Below, piece after piece: positions 36,788 through 45,040 of a stretch of 64,000 nucleotides of DNA. The stretch spans positions 97,540 through 161,539 of the forward strand of contig CAJULO010000003.1 of NCBI GenBank assembly GCA_910586945.1, given 5' to 3'. Positions within the stretch are counted from its first letter, which is position 1. Each line of letters begins with the position of its first letter. A model generated the notes under the pieces. It worked only from the letters and a program-made list of their open reading frames with translations. It was not told the origin of the DNA and searched no databases. A program made the translations under genes and the position numbers. Source of the stretch: an uncultured Christensenellaceae bacterium. Lineage in GTDB: Bacteria; Bacillota; Clostridia; Christensenellales; Borkfalkiaceae.

Positions 36788-36821
36788 AAAAAGATAGCCT
36801 ATATTATAAGCTATCTTTTTT
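36788..36821 (-). terminator. Intrinsic terminator of pgi
   Basis: AAAAAGATAGC and its complement GCTATCTTTTT flank a short AT-rich loop 40 bases past the pgi stop. A U run follows on the minus strand. Confidence 0.8.
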
Positions 36822-36860
36822 ATATAGGGCTCTTTTCATAAATAATAGTATGCTTTATCC

Positions 36861-38291
36861 TTATTCTACTACATATCTTATATCTTTTTTAATATTTGCT
36901 AACTCATGTCTCTTATCTTCATATCCAAATTTACCCATTAACGCAAAAGTTGCAACTTTCCCTTCTTCAACTCCAGGCTGATTATAAGTATCTATCTCTA
37001 ACAATGCTCCCATATATGCCGTTTGTAATTCAAAAAAGTATATAAGTTCGCCTAAAGTAAATTCATTCACTTGTGGTAATGTAATTGTCATATTTTGCCG
37101 TCCTACTTTAAATAGAGCATATTCTGTTGCATGTTGTTCCGCCTGTATCAATTCATTCAAAGATTGTCCTTCTAAAAAATTGATTTCTGCTATATTTAAA
37201 TTACAGCGTGGAATTAGACAAAAACTTCTAAAATCTTGTACGGTTAAAAAAGTTATCACTTTATCATTAGGACCGTCAACATATAATTGGACTTGTGAAT
37301 GTTGGTCTGTTACACCAAGTGCCTTAACCGGTGTTTGTCCAACTGGACTACAACTACTTCCATCTAATTTTTTATTTTTTCCTAAACTTTCCGCCCAAAG
37401 CTGTGCATACCAATCACTAAAATATTTTAATCCATCAGCATAAGGCATTAAAACATTGATATTTTTCCCTTTTTTTTCTGCCATATATTGTAAAGTTGCA
37501 GCTAGCAATGCCGGATTTTTATAAAGGTGTGGTTTTCTGTATGTATTATCTAAATATTCTGCACCTTGTAAAAATCCCTTAATATCTAGGCCTAGTACTG
37601 CAGCAGGGAATAATCCTACGGGAGACAATAAGGAAAATCTACCACCTACTCCGCTATCAATATAAAATGTCTTATATTGATATTTTTGTGCTAGCTTTAA
37701 CAATGCACCTTTACTACTATCTGTAGTTGCAATAATATTTTCGCTTGCTTTATCTCCTAAAAGTTTACTTAAAACATCATAAATAATTAAAAATTGTGCC
37801 ATTGTCTCACTTGTCGTTCCAGATTTTGTGATAATATTAAAACATGTTTTTTCTGGTTCAATGATATCAAGTAGAGCATTCATTCTCTCTGGATCAATGT
37901 TATCTTCTACATAAAATTTAGGAGCTTTTCGTTTTGATGCAGGTAATTCGTTATGATGTAAATGACAGAGTGCCTTAAAAAGAGCATATGGACCTAAAGC
38001 ACTTCCTCCTATACCTAAAATTACAAAATATTTAAACTTTTTACGCACCTCTTTTGCTGTAGAAAGTATATCCTTAACCACTGCATCTTGATTATTTGGT
38101 AAATTTGTCCACTCCATCATTCCTTTACCACGATTGTCTTCTACAAATTGAAAAGCTTCTGTTGCTTGCATTTTCATATTGACAAGTTCAGTATCTGTAA
38201 ATCCATTTTTGCCGATGATTTTTTCCATCATATTATTTATATCTAACTTTAGCCGCATACTATTTCGCCACTCTTTATTGCGTTGAATCAT
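36861..38291 (-). CDS. pgi: Glucose-6-phosphate isomerase
   Basis: The roughly 476-residue protein interconverts glucose-6-phosphate and fructose-6-phosphate. It has VILGIGGSALGPYAL, TKSGTTSETMAQF with the phosphate-binding loop, GVGGRFSLLSPVG (PGI signature 1), and DQHSQVQLYVDGP with the base-region residues. The late QPGVEEGK contains signature 2 with the conserved Lys. The start at 38291 (MIQRNKEW) has AGGAGG ten bases upstream; the reading frame opens eight codons earlier. It follows a TIM-barrel isomerase gene. Confidence 0.97.
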   Translation of the reverse strand: MIQRNKEWRNSMRLKLDINNMMEKIIGKNGFTDTELVNMKMQATEAFQFVEDNRGKGMMEWTNLPNNQDAVVKDILSTAKEVRKKFKYFVILGIGGSALGPYALFKALCHLHHNELPASKRKAPKFYVEDNIDPERMNALLDIIEPEKTCFNIITKSGTTSETMAQFLIIYDVLSKLLGDKASENIIATTDSSKGALLKLAQKYQYKTFYIDSGVGGRFSLLSPVGLFPAAVLGLDIKGFLQGAEYLDNTYRKPHLYKNPALLAATLQYMAEKKGKNINVLMPYADGLKYFSDWYAQLWAESLGKNKKLDGSSCSPVGQTPVKALGVTDQHSQVQLYVDGPNDKVITFLTVQDFRSFCLIPRCNLNIAEINFLEGQSLNELIQAEQHATEYALFKVGRQNMTITLPQVNEFTLGELIYFFELQTAYMGALLEIDTYNQPGVEEGKVATFALMGKFGYEDKRHELANIKKDIRYVVE

Positions 38292-38320
38292 CTCTTTTCT
38301 TCCTCCTATTTGCACATCAT

Positions 38321-39118
38321 TTAATGTGATTTCAACTTGTAAATTAGCTCTTGTAAATACATATAAGATTGATAAAGTTCTTCATACTCTTTATAGTCAC
38401 CGGTATACACTTCAATGATTAAACTACCATCAAAACCATAATCCATCATTCTTTTGATACACTCTCTAAATGGAAAGATACCTTTTCCAGGTAAACACAT
38501 TTTCCCATCTGGCGTATAGTCGCTGACATGTGCAAAGGCAATAGAATCTTGCATATCATGAATATAATCAATATAAGAATGTCCTGCAAGTCGTGCATGT
38601 TTTACATCTAACACACCCTTTAAATTTGGACATCTTACCTTAATTTGTCTAAATATGTGTGGTTCATTATATAATGCCCAATGTACATTTTCTAAACAAA
38701 GCTCCACATTATACTCTGCACAAGTTTGCATAATTTCATCAAAATAATGGGCAAGTTCACCATGGTCTTTCGGCGTGGAATTTTTTTTCAGTCTAGCAAT
38801 ACCATGTAAACAATAATATTTTGCTTGCAGTATTTGTGCGGATTCTAATGCCTGTCTTAACCAATAAAAAGCATCTTCTTTAGCACGCGGATGTGTAGTA
38901 AACAATTGCGGTTCAAATTGCGTATTTAATGTATGCACAGAATTTATTTTTACTTGTCCTTTATTTTTTAAAAGCGTTCTTGCAAACTCTGGTAGATACT
39001 CTGAAAAAGTCCCTAAAAATACTTCGGCTAGTTTGATATCCAATTTATCTATAATTTTTACTGCATCTTCATTTAGTTCTCGCATAAAAAAACATGCACT
39101 TGAAAGTCCAACCTTCAT
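38321..39118 (-). CDS. Sugar phosphate isomerase/epimerase-like TIM-barrel protein
   Basis: The 265-residue protein has the xylose-isomerase-like TIM-barrel (AP-endonuclease family 2) pattern. It includes NSVHTLNTQFEPQ, KYYCLHGIAR, VELCLENVHWAL, KGVLDVKHARLAG, IAFAHVSDYTPDGK and the final GSLIIEVYTGDY. The conserved Glu, Asp, His and Glu residues would hold a divalent metal. Substrate is not predictable. It lies between malic enzyme and pgi in the same direction, with GGAGG before its start. A sugar epimerase role is likely, but DNA endonuclease IV is a more distant alternative. Confidence 0.8.
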   Translation of the reverse strand: MKVGLSSACFFMRELNEDAVKIIDKLDIKLAEVFLGTFSEYLPEFARTLLKNKGQVKINSVHTLNTQFEPQLFTTHPRAKEDAFYWLRQALESAQILQAKYYCLHGIARLKKNSTPKDHGELAHYFDEIMQTCAEYNVELCLENVHWALYNEPHIFRQIKVRCPNLKGVLDVKHARLAGHSYIDYIHDMQDSIAFAHVSDYTPDGKMCLPGKGIFPFRECIKRMMDYGFDGSLIIEVYTGDYKEYEELYQSYMYLQELIYKLKSH

Positions 39119-39180
39119 AAATTATCCTCCGAATATTGATATATCCACTATTTACATAATACTATGTTTAACATATATTG

Positions 39181-40353
39181 CTAAATTCTTGCAACTCCAC
39201 TTACAATTGCTGCTTTTTTCACTGCTTCCGCTACTTTATCTTTCACTTCTTTATGGAATGGGTCTGGAATTATATATTCTGCAGATAATTCCTTATCTTG
39301 TACAAGACTTGCAATGGCTTCTGCTGCAGCAATCTTCATTGCATTGTTGATGTCACTTGCTCGTACATCTAATGCCCCTCTAAAAATTGCTGGAAATGCT
39401 AAAACATTGTTGATTTGATTTGGAAAATCACTTCTACCAGTTCCAACAATTTTTGCTCCAGCAGCAAGTGCATCATTTGGCATAATTTCAGGAATAGGAT
39501 TTGCCATAGCAAAAATAATGGCATCTTTTCGCATACTTTTTACCATCTCTTTTGTTAAGCAGTTCGATGCAGAAACACCTATAAAAACATCCGCTTTTTC
39601 AATCACATCTTTTAGTGTTCCAACTTTTTTATCTATATTACTAATTTTAGCTATTTCGGCTTTTATGCCATTTAAATCTGTTCTGCCATCATAAATTGCC
39701 CCTTGTCTATCACACAATATAATTTTTTTAGCACCATATTGATATAACAGTTCGGTAATTGCAATACCGGCAGCACCTGAACCATTGATAACAATTTCAA
39801 TATTTTCTATCTTTTTATTTACAAGTTTTAACCCATTGATGAGTGCAGCTAAAGTTACGACAGCTGTGCCATGTTGGTCATCATGAAAAACTGGAATATC
39901 ACATTTTTTCTTTAACTTTTTTTCAATTTCAAAACAACGCGGTGCTGCAATATCTTCTAAATTGATTCCACCAAAACTACCTGCAAGTAACGCTATAGTA
40001 TTTACAATTTCATCGACATCTTTTGAACGGATACATAATGGAAAAGCATCGACATCTGCAAATTTTTTAAATAGAGCACATTTTCCTTCCATGACTGGCA
40101 TAGCTGCTTCTGGTCCAATATCACCAAGTCCTAAAACTGCCGTTCCGTCTGTGACTACAGCAACTAAATTGCTACGCCTAGTATATGTGTAAGATAAATG
40201 CACATCTTTTGAGATTGCAAGACAAGGTGCAGCAACACCAGGAGTATATGCTACTGCTAACTGTTCTTTATTTTCTACTTCTGCTCTTGTAAGAATTTCA
40301 ATTTTTCCTTTCCATTCTTTATGTTTCTTTAAAGCGACTTGATTTATATCCAT
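39181..40353 (-). CDS. NAD(P)-dependent malic enzyme (short bacterial type)
   Basis: The 390-residue protein decarboxylates malate to pyruvate. It shows LAVAYTPGVAAPCLAI, VTDGTAVLGLGDIGPEAAMPVMEGK, INLEDIAAPRCFEIEKKL (metal ligands), FHDDQHGTAVVTLAALING, the NAD fold VINGSGAAGIAI and FAMANPIPEIMPNDA. The acidic residue after the Rossmann loop is not decisive for cofactor. It is transcribed after the LDH-family gene, and the two could form a malate/pyruvate/lactate node. Confidence 0.94.
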   Translation of the reverse strand: MDINQVALKKHKEWKGKIEILTRAEVENKEQLAVAYTPGVAAPCLAISKDVHLSYTYTRRSNLVAVVTDGTAVLGLGDIGPEAAMPVMEGKCALFKKFADVDAFPLCIRSKDVDEIVNTIALLAGSFGGINLEDIAAPRCFEIEKKLKKKCDIPVFHDDQHGTAVVTLAALINGLKLVNKKIENIEIVINGSGAAGIAITELLYQYGAKKIILCDRQGAIYDGRTDLNGIKAEIAKISNIDKKVGTLKDVIEKADVFIGVSASNCLTKEMVKSMRKDAIIFAMANPIPEIMPNDALAAGAKIVGTGRSDFPNQINNVLAFPAIFRGALDVRASDINNAMKIAAAEAIASLVQDKELSAEYIIPDPFHKEVKDKVAEAVKKAAIVSGVARI

Positions 40354-40379
40354 AATTCTCTCCGTAAAAATAAATTTAT

Positions 40380-41315
40380 TTATCTATAGATTTTTAAAAA
40401 ATCCTTCATTCTATCTGCAGAAGAGCGTAATTTCATCAATTCTTCTGTTGTAAAATCAAGTTCAATATGTTTTTCTACACCATTTAATCCAATAACTGTA
40501 GGCACACTTATACAAACATCACTAATACCACAGTATTGATCAAGCATACTAGATACATTATAAATACTGTACTTATTTTTTAAAATTGTATTGCATAACT
40601 CGGCAACTAATAAAGATATAGCATAATTTGTAACCCCTTTTTTTTGTATAACAGTTGCTCCAGATTGCATAACCTCTTGTTCAATTTTTGCTTTATCAAG
40701 AAGAATATTATACCGTATACAGTAATCCAATAGTGGCATACCTGCAATTCTTGTTGAACTCCAAACTGCAAATTGACTATCTCCATGCTCCCCCATAATA
40801 AATCCATGCACATTTTTAATATCAGCATGAATCAGTCGACTTAATAAATATCTGAAACGAGCAGAATCTAAAATTGTACCTGTACCAATCACCATATTGG
40901 TCGGCAAACCACTACGCTTAGCAACAATATAAGTCAAAATATCAACCGGATTTGCAACCATCATCAAGATGCCACCATTATAATATTGCATTATACTATC
41001 AGTGATTTTTTCGATAATACTAATATTTTTTGTCGCTAAATCTAGTCTACTTTCTCCTGGTTTGCGTCCAACTCCAGCTGTGATGATAATAATATCACTA
41101 TCCTTTACATCAGTATAATCACCATGCCGAATCTGCATATTTTCAATAAATAACATACCATGACTAATATCTAATGCTTCACCTTCTGCTTTATTTTTAT
41201 CAAGGTCGATAAGGACTAGCTCGCTAACAATTTTTTGAGAGGCAATAGCAAAAGCAGTTGTTGCTCCCACATATCCTGCCCCTATTACACAAATTTTTGA
41301 ATGTTTTTTTTGCAC
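40380..41315 (-). CDS. L-lactate dehydrogenase-family enzyme with MDH-like specificity arginine
   Basis: The protein has the LDH/MDH fold: Rossmann loop VIGAGYVGATTAF, specificity loop ITAGVGRKPGESRLDL, MVANPVDILTYI, IGTGTILDSARFR (LDH-like), catalytic His in GEHGDSQ and KKGVTNYAIS. At the position equal to Gln102 of Bacillus LDH the codon at 41064-41066 encodes Arg, the residue that in this superfamily selects oxaloacetate. Overall features otherwise favour LDH, so the substrate is ambiguous. I use the GTG at 41315 with GGAG seven bases upstream; an ATG at 41336 lacks a ribosome site. Malic enzyme follows. Confidence 0.85.
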   Translation of the reverse strand: MQKKHSKICVIGAGYVGATTAFAIASQKIVSELVLIDLDKNKAEGEALDISHGMLFIENMQIRHGDYTDVKDSDIIIITAGVGRKPGESRLDLATKNISIIEKITDSIMQYYNGGILMMVANPVDILTYIVAKRSGLPTNMVIGTGTILDSARFRYLLSRLIHADIKNVHGFIMGEHGDSQFAVWSSTRIAGMPLLDYCIRYNILLDKAKIEQEVMQSGATVIQKKGVTNYAISLLVAELCNTILKNKYSIYNVSSMLDQYCGISDVCISVPTVIGLNGVEKHIELDFTTEELMKLRSSADRMKDFLKIYR

Positions 41316-41408
41316 AGTATTTCTCCATTTGTTCATTTTTTAGGAATTTTATTTCTCTATTTTTGCGTAATTGTTTAGACCTTTAAAGATAATATTTTTA
41401 AAGAAATA

Positions 41409-43490
41409 TTATCTCTTTTGCAGTAATTTCAGGTCAATACCTTTTGGAGTAATTTTTATAATTTCTACCTCTACAATATCTCCTATATTGACAACATCTT
41501 CTACATTTTCTACACGCTTGTTACTCAATTTGGAGATATGCAAAAGTCCATCTTTATTTTGTGATAATTCTACGAAAGCTCCCACTTTTGGTAAAATGCG
41601 TACAACTTTTCCAGTATATTTTTCTCCGACTTCTGGAATTTTTACAATATCTAAAATCATTTGTTTTGCTCTATTCACATCGCCAACACCATTTACACTG
41701 GCAATTGCAACCGCTCCATCATCATCAATATCTATTTTAACTGCCGTCTCCTCAATGATTTTATTGATAGTTTTACCTCCAGAACCAATTACTTCACGAA
41801 TTTTATCTGGATGAATATTAAACAATTGAATTTGTGGAGCAAATTTAGATAAATTTGTTCTAGGCTGTGGTAGAACTTCAAGCATTTTATTAAGAATATG
41901 GCGTCTACCAGCATTGGCTTGTGTAATTGCTTCTCTTAAAATTTGTTCATCTATACCCTTTATTTTTATATCCATCTGAATTGCCGTAATACCTTTTTCG
42001 GTACCAGCTACTTTAAAATCCATATCTCCTAAAAAATCTTCAAGGCCTTGTATGTCTGTTAAAATGGCAACTTTCCCAGAAGCAGAATCTTTAATCAGCC
42101 CCATAGCACATCCAGCAACAGGGGCTTTAATTGGTACACCAGCATCCATAAGAGCAAGTGTAGAACCACATATACTTGCTTGAGATGTTGAACCATTTGA
42201 ACTTAAAATATCTGATACCATTCGAATCGCATAAGGAAATTCTTTTTCAGAGGGAATAACAGGTTCTAATGCTCTTTCTGCAAGAGCTCCATGTCCAATT
42301 TCGCGGCGACTTGCTGCCTTTAATGCCTTTGCTTCCCCTGTGGAATAGCCTGGGAAGTTATATTGGTGCATATATCTATTGGCAGTTTCTTCATCAAGTC
42401 CTTCTAACTTCTGGACTTCACTCAACATACCGAGTGTACAAGTTGTTAAAACTTGCGTCTGTCCTCTAGTAAATACAGCAGAACCATGTACTCTTGGCAA
42501 TAGTGCAACTTCACTCCAAATAGGCCGCACCTCTGTCAATTTTCTACCATCAGGTCTCTGTCCTTTATGAATAATTTTATAACGCACTATATCTTTTACT
42601 AAATTGGATAAACTATCCTTTACTTCACGCATATTCTCTGGATAAATTGTTGCAAAATGCTCTAAACAATCTGCTTCTACTGCAGATTGTAAAACTTTTC
42701 TTTTTTCACGGTCTGTCTCTTGTAGTGCCTCTTCCATTTTAGACTTTGCATACGCAAAAACAGCTTGCTGGATATCTTCTGGCACTGTATAGAAGGTAAC
42801 TTCTTTTTTTGCCTTTCCTATCTTTTGCTGTAAATCATCAATAAAAGCACATTGCTTTTTAATTTCTTCATGACCAAACAATATTGCTTGAATCATCTCA
42901 TCATCACTCACTTCATTTGCTCCAGCTTCAACCATCATAATTGCGTCTTTCGTCCCTGATAAATTAAGTGATAATGTAGAGTTTGTTTTCTCTTCCACTG
43001 TTGGATTTATAATATATTTTCCATTGATACAAGCTACATGTACTGCACCTGTTGGCCCTAAAAAAGGTATATCAGAAATGGATAATGCAACTGAAGTTGC
43101 AAACATTGCAAGTGGTTCTGGTGAAATCTCTGGGTCAACAGAAAGAACTGTAGCAATAACTACAACATCATGAAAAAAGCCTTTTGGAAAGAGTGGACGA
43201 ATTGGTCTATCAATCAAGCGAGATACTAAAATTGCCTTATCACTTGCCCGTCCCTCTCTTTTTTTAAAACCACCCGGTATTTTACCTACAGCGAACATTT
43301 TTTCTTCATAATCTACTTGCAATGGAAAAAAGTCAATACCATCTCTTGGCTGTTCGGACATCGTTACATTCACCATCACAACTGTGTCATCACAACGCAC
43401 TAGACATGAACCATTTGCTTGTTCACAGTATCTGCCTACTTCAACGGAAACTTTTTTTCCTCCAATAGATGTTTCAAATATTTGAACCAT
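41409..43490 (-). CDS. pnp: Polyribonucleotide nucleotidyltransferase (PNPase)
   Basis: The 693-residue protein degrades RNA 3'-to-5' by phosphorolysis. Two RNase PH domains are visible (GGFKKREGRASDKAIL early; RGQTQVLTTCTLG and FPYAIRMVSDILSSNGSTSQAS later, then DFLGDMDFKVAGT). A KH domain follows (IREVIGSGGKTINKI), then a C-terminal S1 domain (GEKYTGKVVRILPKVGAFVEL). The acidic tail of longer PNPases is absent. It follows rpsO, the classical rpsO-pnp order. A hairpin at the stop codon, with arms GATAATATTT, may act as a weak terminator. Confidence 0.97.
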   Translation of the reverse strand: MVQIFETSIGGKKVSVEVGRYCEQANGSCLVRCDDTVVMVNVTMSEQPRDGIDFFPLQVDYEEKMFAVGKIPGGFKKREGRASDKAILVSRLIDRPIRPLFPKGFFHDVVVIATVLSVDPEISPEPLAMFATSVALSISDIPFLGPTGAVHVACINGKYIINPTVEEKTNSTLSLNLSGTKDAIMMVEAGANEVSDDEMIQAILFGHEEIKKQCAFIDDLQQKIGKAKKEVTFYTVPEDIQQAVFAYAKSKMEEALQETDREKRKVLQSAVEADCLEHFATIYPENMREVKDSLSNLVKDIVRYKIIHKGQRPDGRKLTEVRPIWSEVALLPRVHGSAVFTRGQTQVLTTCTLGMLSEVQKLEGLDEETANRYMHQYNFPGYSTGEAKALKAASRREIGHGALAERALEPVIPSEKEFPYAIRMVSDILSSNGSTSQASICGSTLALMDAGVPIKAPVAGCAMGLIKDSASGKVAILTDIQGLEDFLGDMDFKVAGTEKGITAIQMDIKIKGIDEQILREAITQANAGRRHILNKMLEVLPQPRTNLSKFAPQIQLFNIHPDKIREVIGSGGKTINKIIEETAVKIDIDDDGAVAIASVNGVGDVNRAKQMILDIVKIPEVGEKYTGKVVRILPKVGAFVELSQNKDGLLHISKLSNKRVENVEDVVNIGDIVEVEIIKITPKGIDLKLLQKR

Positions 43491-43679
43491 ACTATATACT
43501 CCTTAAATTATTTTTATACAATCATATGCTTTTCAAGGCAAATATGCCAAAATTTTATCAACAGTGAAACAAAAGATAGTATGATAAGACCTTTTTTTAA
43601 AGTTCTTGATTTGTGTTTAAACAAACTATATTTACATAAAAAAAGGAGTCAAAACAAAAGTTCTGCCCCTAGTTTTTTG

Positions 43680-43943
43680 TTATTTTCTAAGTTCTAAACG
43701 AGCAATAATATCACGATAACGCATAATATCTTTAGCCTTAATATAATCAAGTAAACCACGACGTTGTCCGACCATTTTTAAAAGTCCCCGACGAGAATGA
43801 TTGTCATGTGGATGTTGTTGTAAATGTGCATTTAAGTGATTTATGCGTTCAGTTAAAAGTGCAATTTGTACTTCACAAGAACCAGTATCTCCTTCATGAC
43901 GCTTGAAATTGTTAATAATTTCATTTTTCTTTGTTTTTTCCAT
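43680..43943 (-). CDS. rpsO: Ribosomal protein S15
   Basis: The 87-residue uS15 has the 16S-binding signature: EGDTGSCEVQIALLTERINHL, LQQHPHDNHSRRGLLKMVGQRR and LLDYIKAKD. It binds the central domain of the small subunit early in assembly. I start at 43943 (MEKTKKNEI) with AGGAG seven bases upstream; the frame opens ten codons earlier without a site. It precedes pnp, as in many bacteria. A hairpin overlaps the leader. Confidence 0.97.
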   Translation of the reverse strand: MEKTKKNEIINNFKRHEGDTGSCEVQIALLTERINHLNAHLQQHPHDNHSRRGLLKMVGQRRGLLDYIKAKDIMRYRDIIARLELRK

Positions 43944-43959
43944 TATTTTACTCCTTGGA

Positions 43960-43978
43960 ATTGTTTTACGCAAACAAT
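43960..43978 (-). promoter_or_regulatory. Hairpin in the rpsO leader
   Basis: ATTGTTT and AAACAAT flank a 5-base loop a few bases before the rpsO Shine-Dalgarno. S15 commonly represses its own mRNA through leader structures, so this could be such a site. The sequence alone does not prove it. Confidence 0.35.
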
Positions 43979-44154
43979 GTAAAAGGTGGAGTTATCCTAA
44001 AACTTTGATTGCGTATTTTTATATCTATATTTTACCACTTATCTGCATAAATGTAAACTATTTTTTAAATAAATAGAAAAATTTTATAATAATTTTATCT
44101 AATGCACTTTTCGCCACATTACATAACTAAAAATGGCATTTGTTATCTAAAGTC

Positions 44155-44805
44155 TTAAGCTTGTAGTAATTTTTTTTCAAGTTCATTAAAGGTGGTAACA
44201 AAATTTTTAGCACCTAATGCTTCTAACTCTTCTTTTGTTTTATATCCCCAAAGCACACTATAGGTCAATATGTTTGCATTTTTACCTGTTAAATAATCTG
44301 TATCACCATCACCAACAAATACAGCTTCGTCTGCTGTTACTCCTAATTCTTTCAGCACTTGAAATACTCCTGCTGGATTTGGTTTCGCTTCAATACCATC
44401 ACGCAGTCCTAAAATAGAATCAAACTGAATTTCTGATAATAATTTTGCAACAACAATTTCTGCTGCCTCTTGTGATTTATTTGTGATAATAGCTATTTTT
44501 TTACCGACATTTTTTAAACTTTTTAAACATGCAATAGCATGGGGAAAGACTTGTACCTCTGTATTTTTATAATTCATTTGTACTTCTCTATATATTTGTA
44601 AAAAAGTATCTACAAGATGTTTTTTATCTTCAGGTAGACATCCTAAACAAAAATCTCTTGGCCCTGTACCAATATATAATCGTGCTATATCTGGAGTTAC
44701 TGGACAAGCTCCAAATTTTTCAAGAGCTGCATTCATAATATTGGTAAGGGATTGTAAAGTATCTAATAATGTTCCATCAAGGTCAAATAAAATTGCTTTT
44801 TTCAT
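44155..44805 (-). CDS. HAD-superfamily phosphatase (phosphoglycolate phosphatase-like)
   Basis: The roughly 216-residue protein begins KAILFDLDGTLLDTL (motif I, nucleophile Asp and acid Asp). It has a helical cap with YIGTGPRDFCLGCLPED, motif II IITNKSQEAA and motifs III/IV AKPNPAG and VFVGDGDTDYLTGKNA. This is the Gph/PpaX type; the substrate could be phosphoglycolate, pyrophosphate or a sugar phosphate. The start has AGGAG five bases upstream. It stands between rpsO and the glucuronate operon. Confidence 0.85.
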   Translation of the reverse strand: MKKAILFDLDGTLLDTLQSLTNIMNAALEKFGACPVTPDIARLYIGTGPRDFCLGCLPEDKKHLVDTFLQIYREVQMNYKNTEVQVFPHAIACLKSLKNVGKKIAIITNKSQEAAEIVVAKLLSEIQFDSILGLRDGIEAKPNPAGVFQVLKELGVTADEAVFVGDGDTDYLTGKNANILTYSVLWGYKTKEELEALGAKNFVTTFNELEKKLLQA

Positions 44806-45007
44806 ACATTCTCCTAATATTTTCACTTGTATTTATACTTGTTCTATCATAAATTTATTTAATGTGCAACTACTTTATATAGCATTTATCTTATTCATTT
44901 TTATTAAAACCATATATCTTTACTATTTTTTATATTCTTTATAACATTTTTATAAAGAACTATAGTACTATGATACACATAGATAAAAGATAAAACTATT
45001 TGATAAT

Positions 45008-45035
45008 AAAAACAGGGTAATTTTACCCTGTTTTT
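45008..45035 (-). terminator. Intrinsic terminator of the glucuronate operon
   Basis: AAAAACAGGGTAA and its perfect complement TTACCCTGTTTTT form a stem with a T tract on the minus strand, immediately beyond the GH3 stop. Confidence 0.9.
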
Positions 45036-45040
45036 AATTC

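Noticed and set aside
35225..36860. Integrated element with att repeat at tRNA-Ser
   Set aside because: I looked for a copy of the tRNA 3' end (GGTTCGAATCC or TCTCCGC) in the gap and found none. There is also no integrase, so no att site is claimed.
41386..41420. Strong terminator after pnp
   Set aside because: The stem GATAATATTT/AAATATTATC is real, but the following bases TTTAAAGG are a poor U tract and it overlaps the stop codon, so it is mentioned only within the pnp entry.
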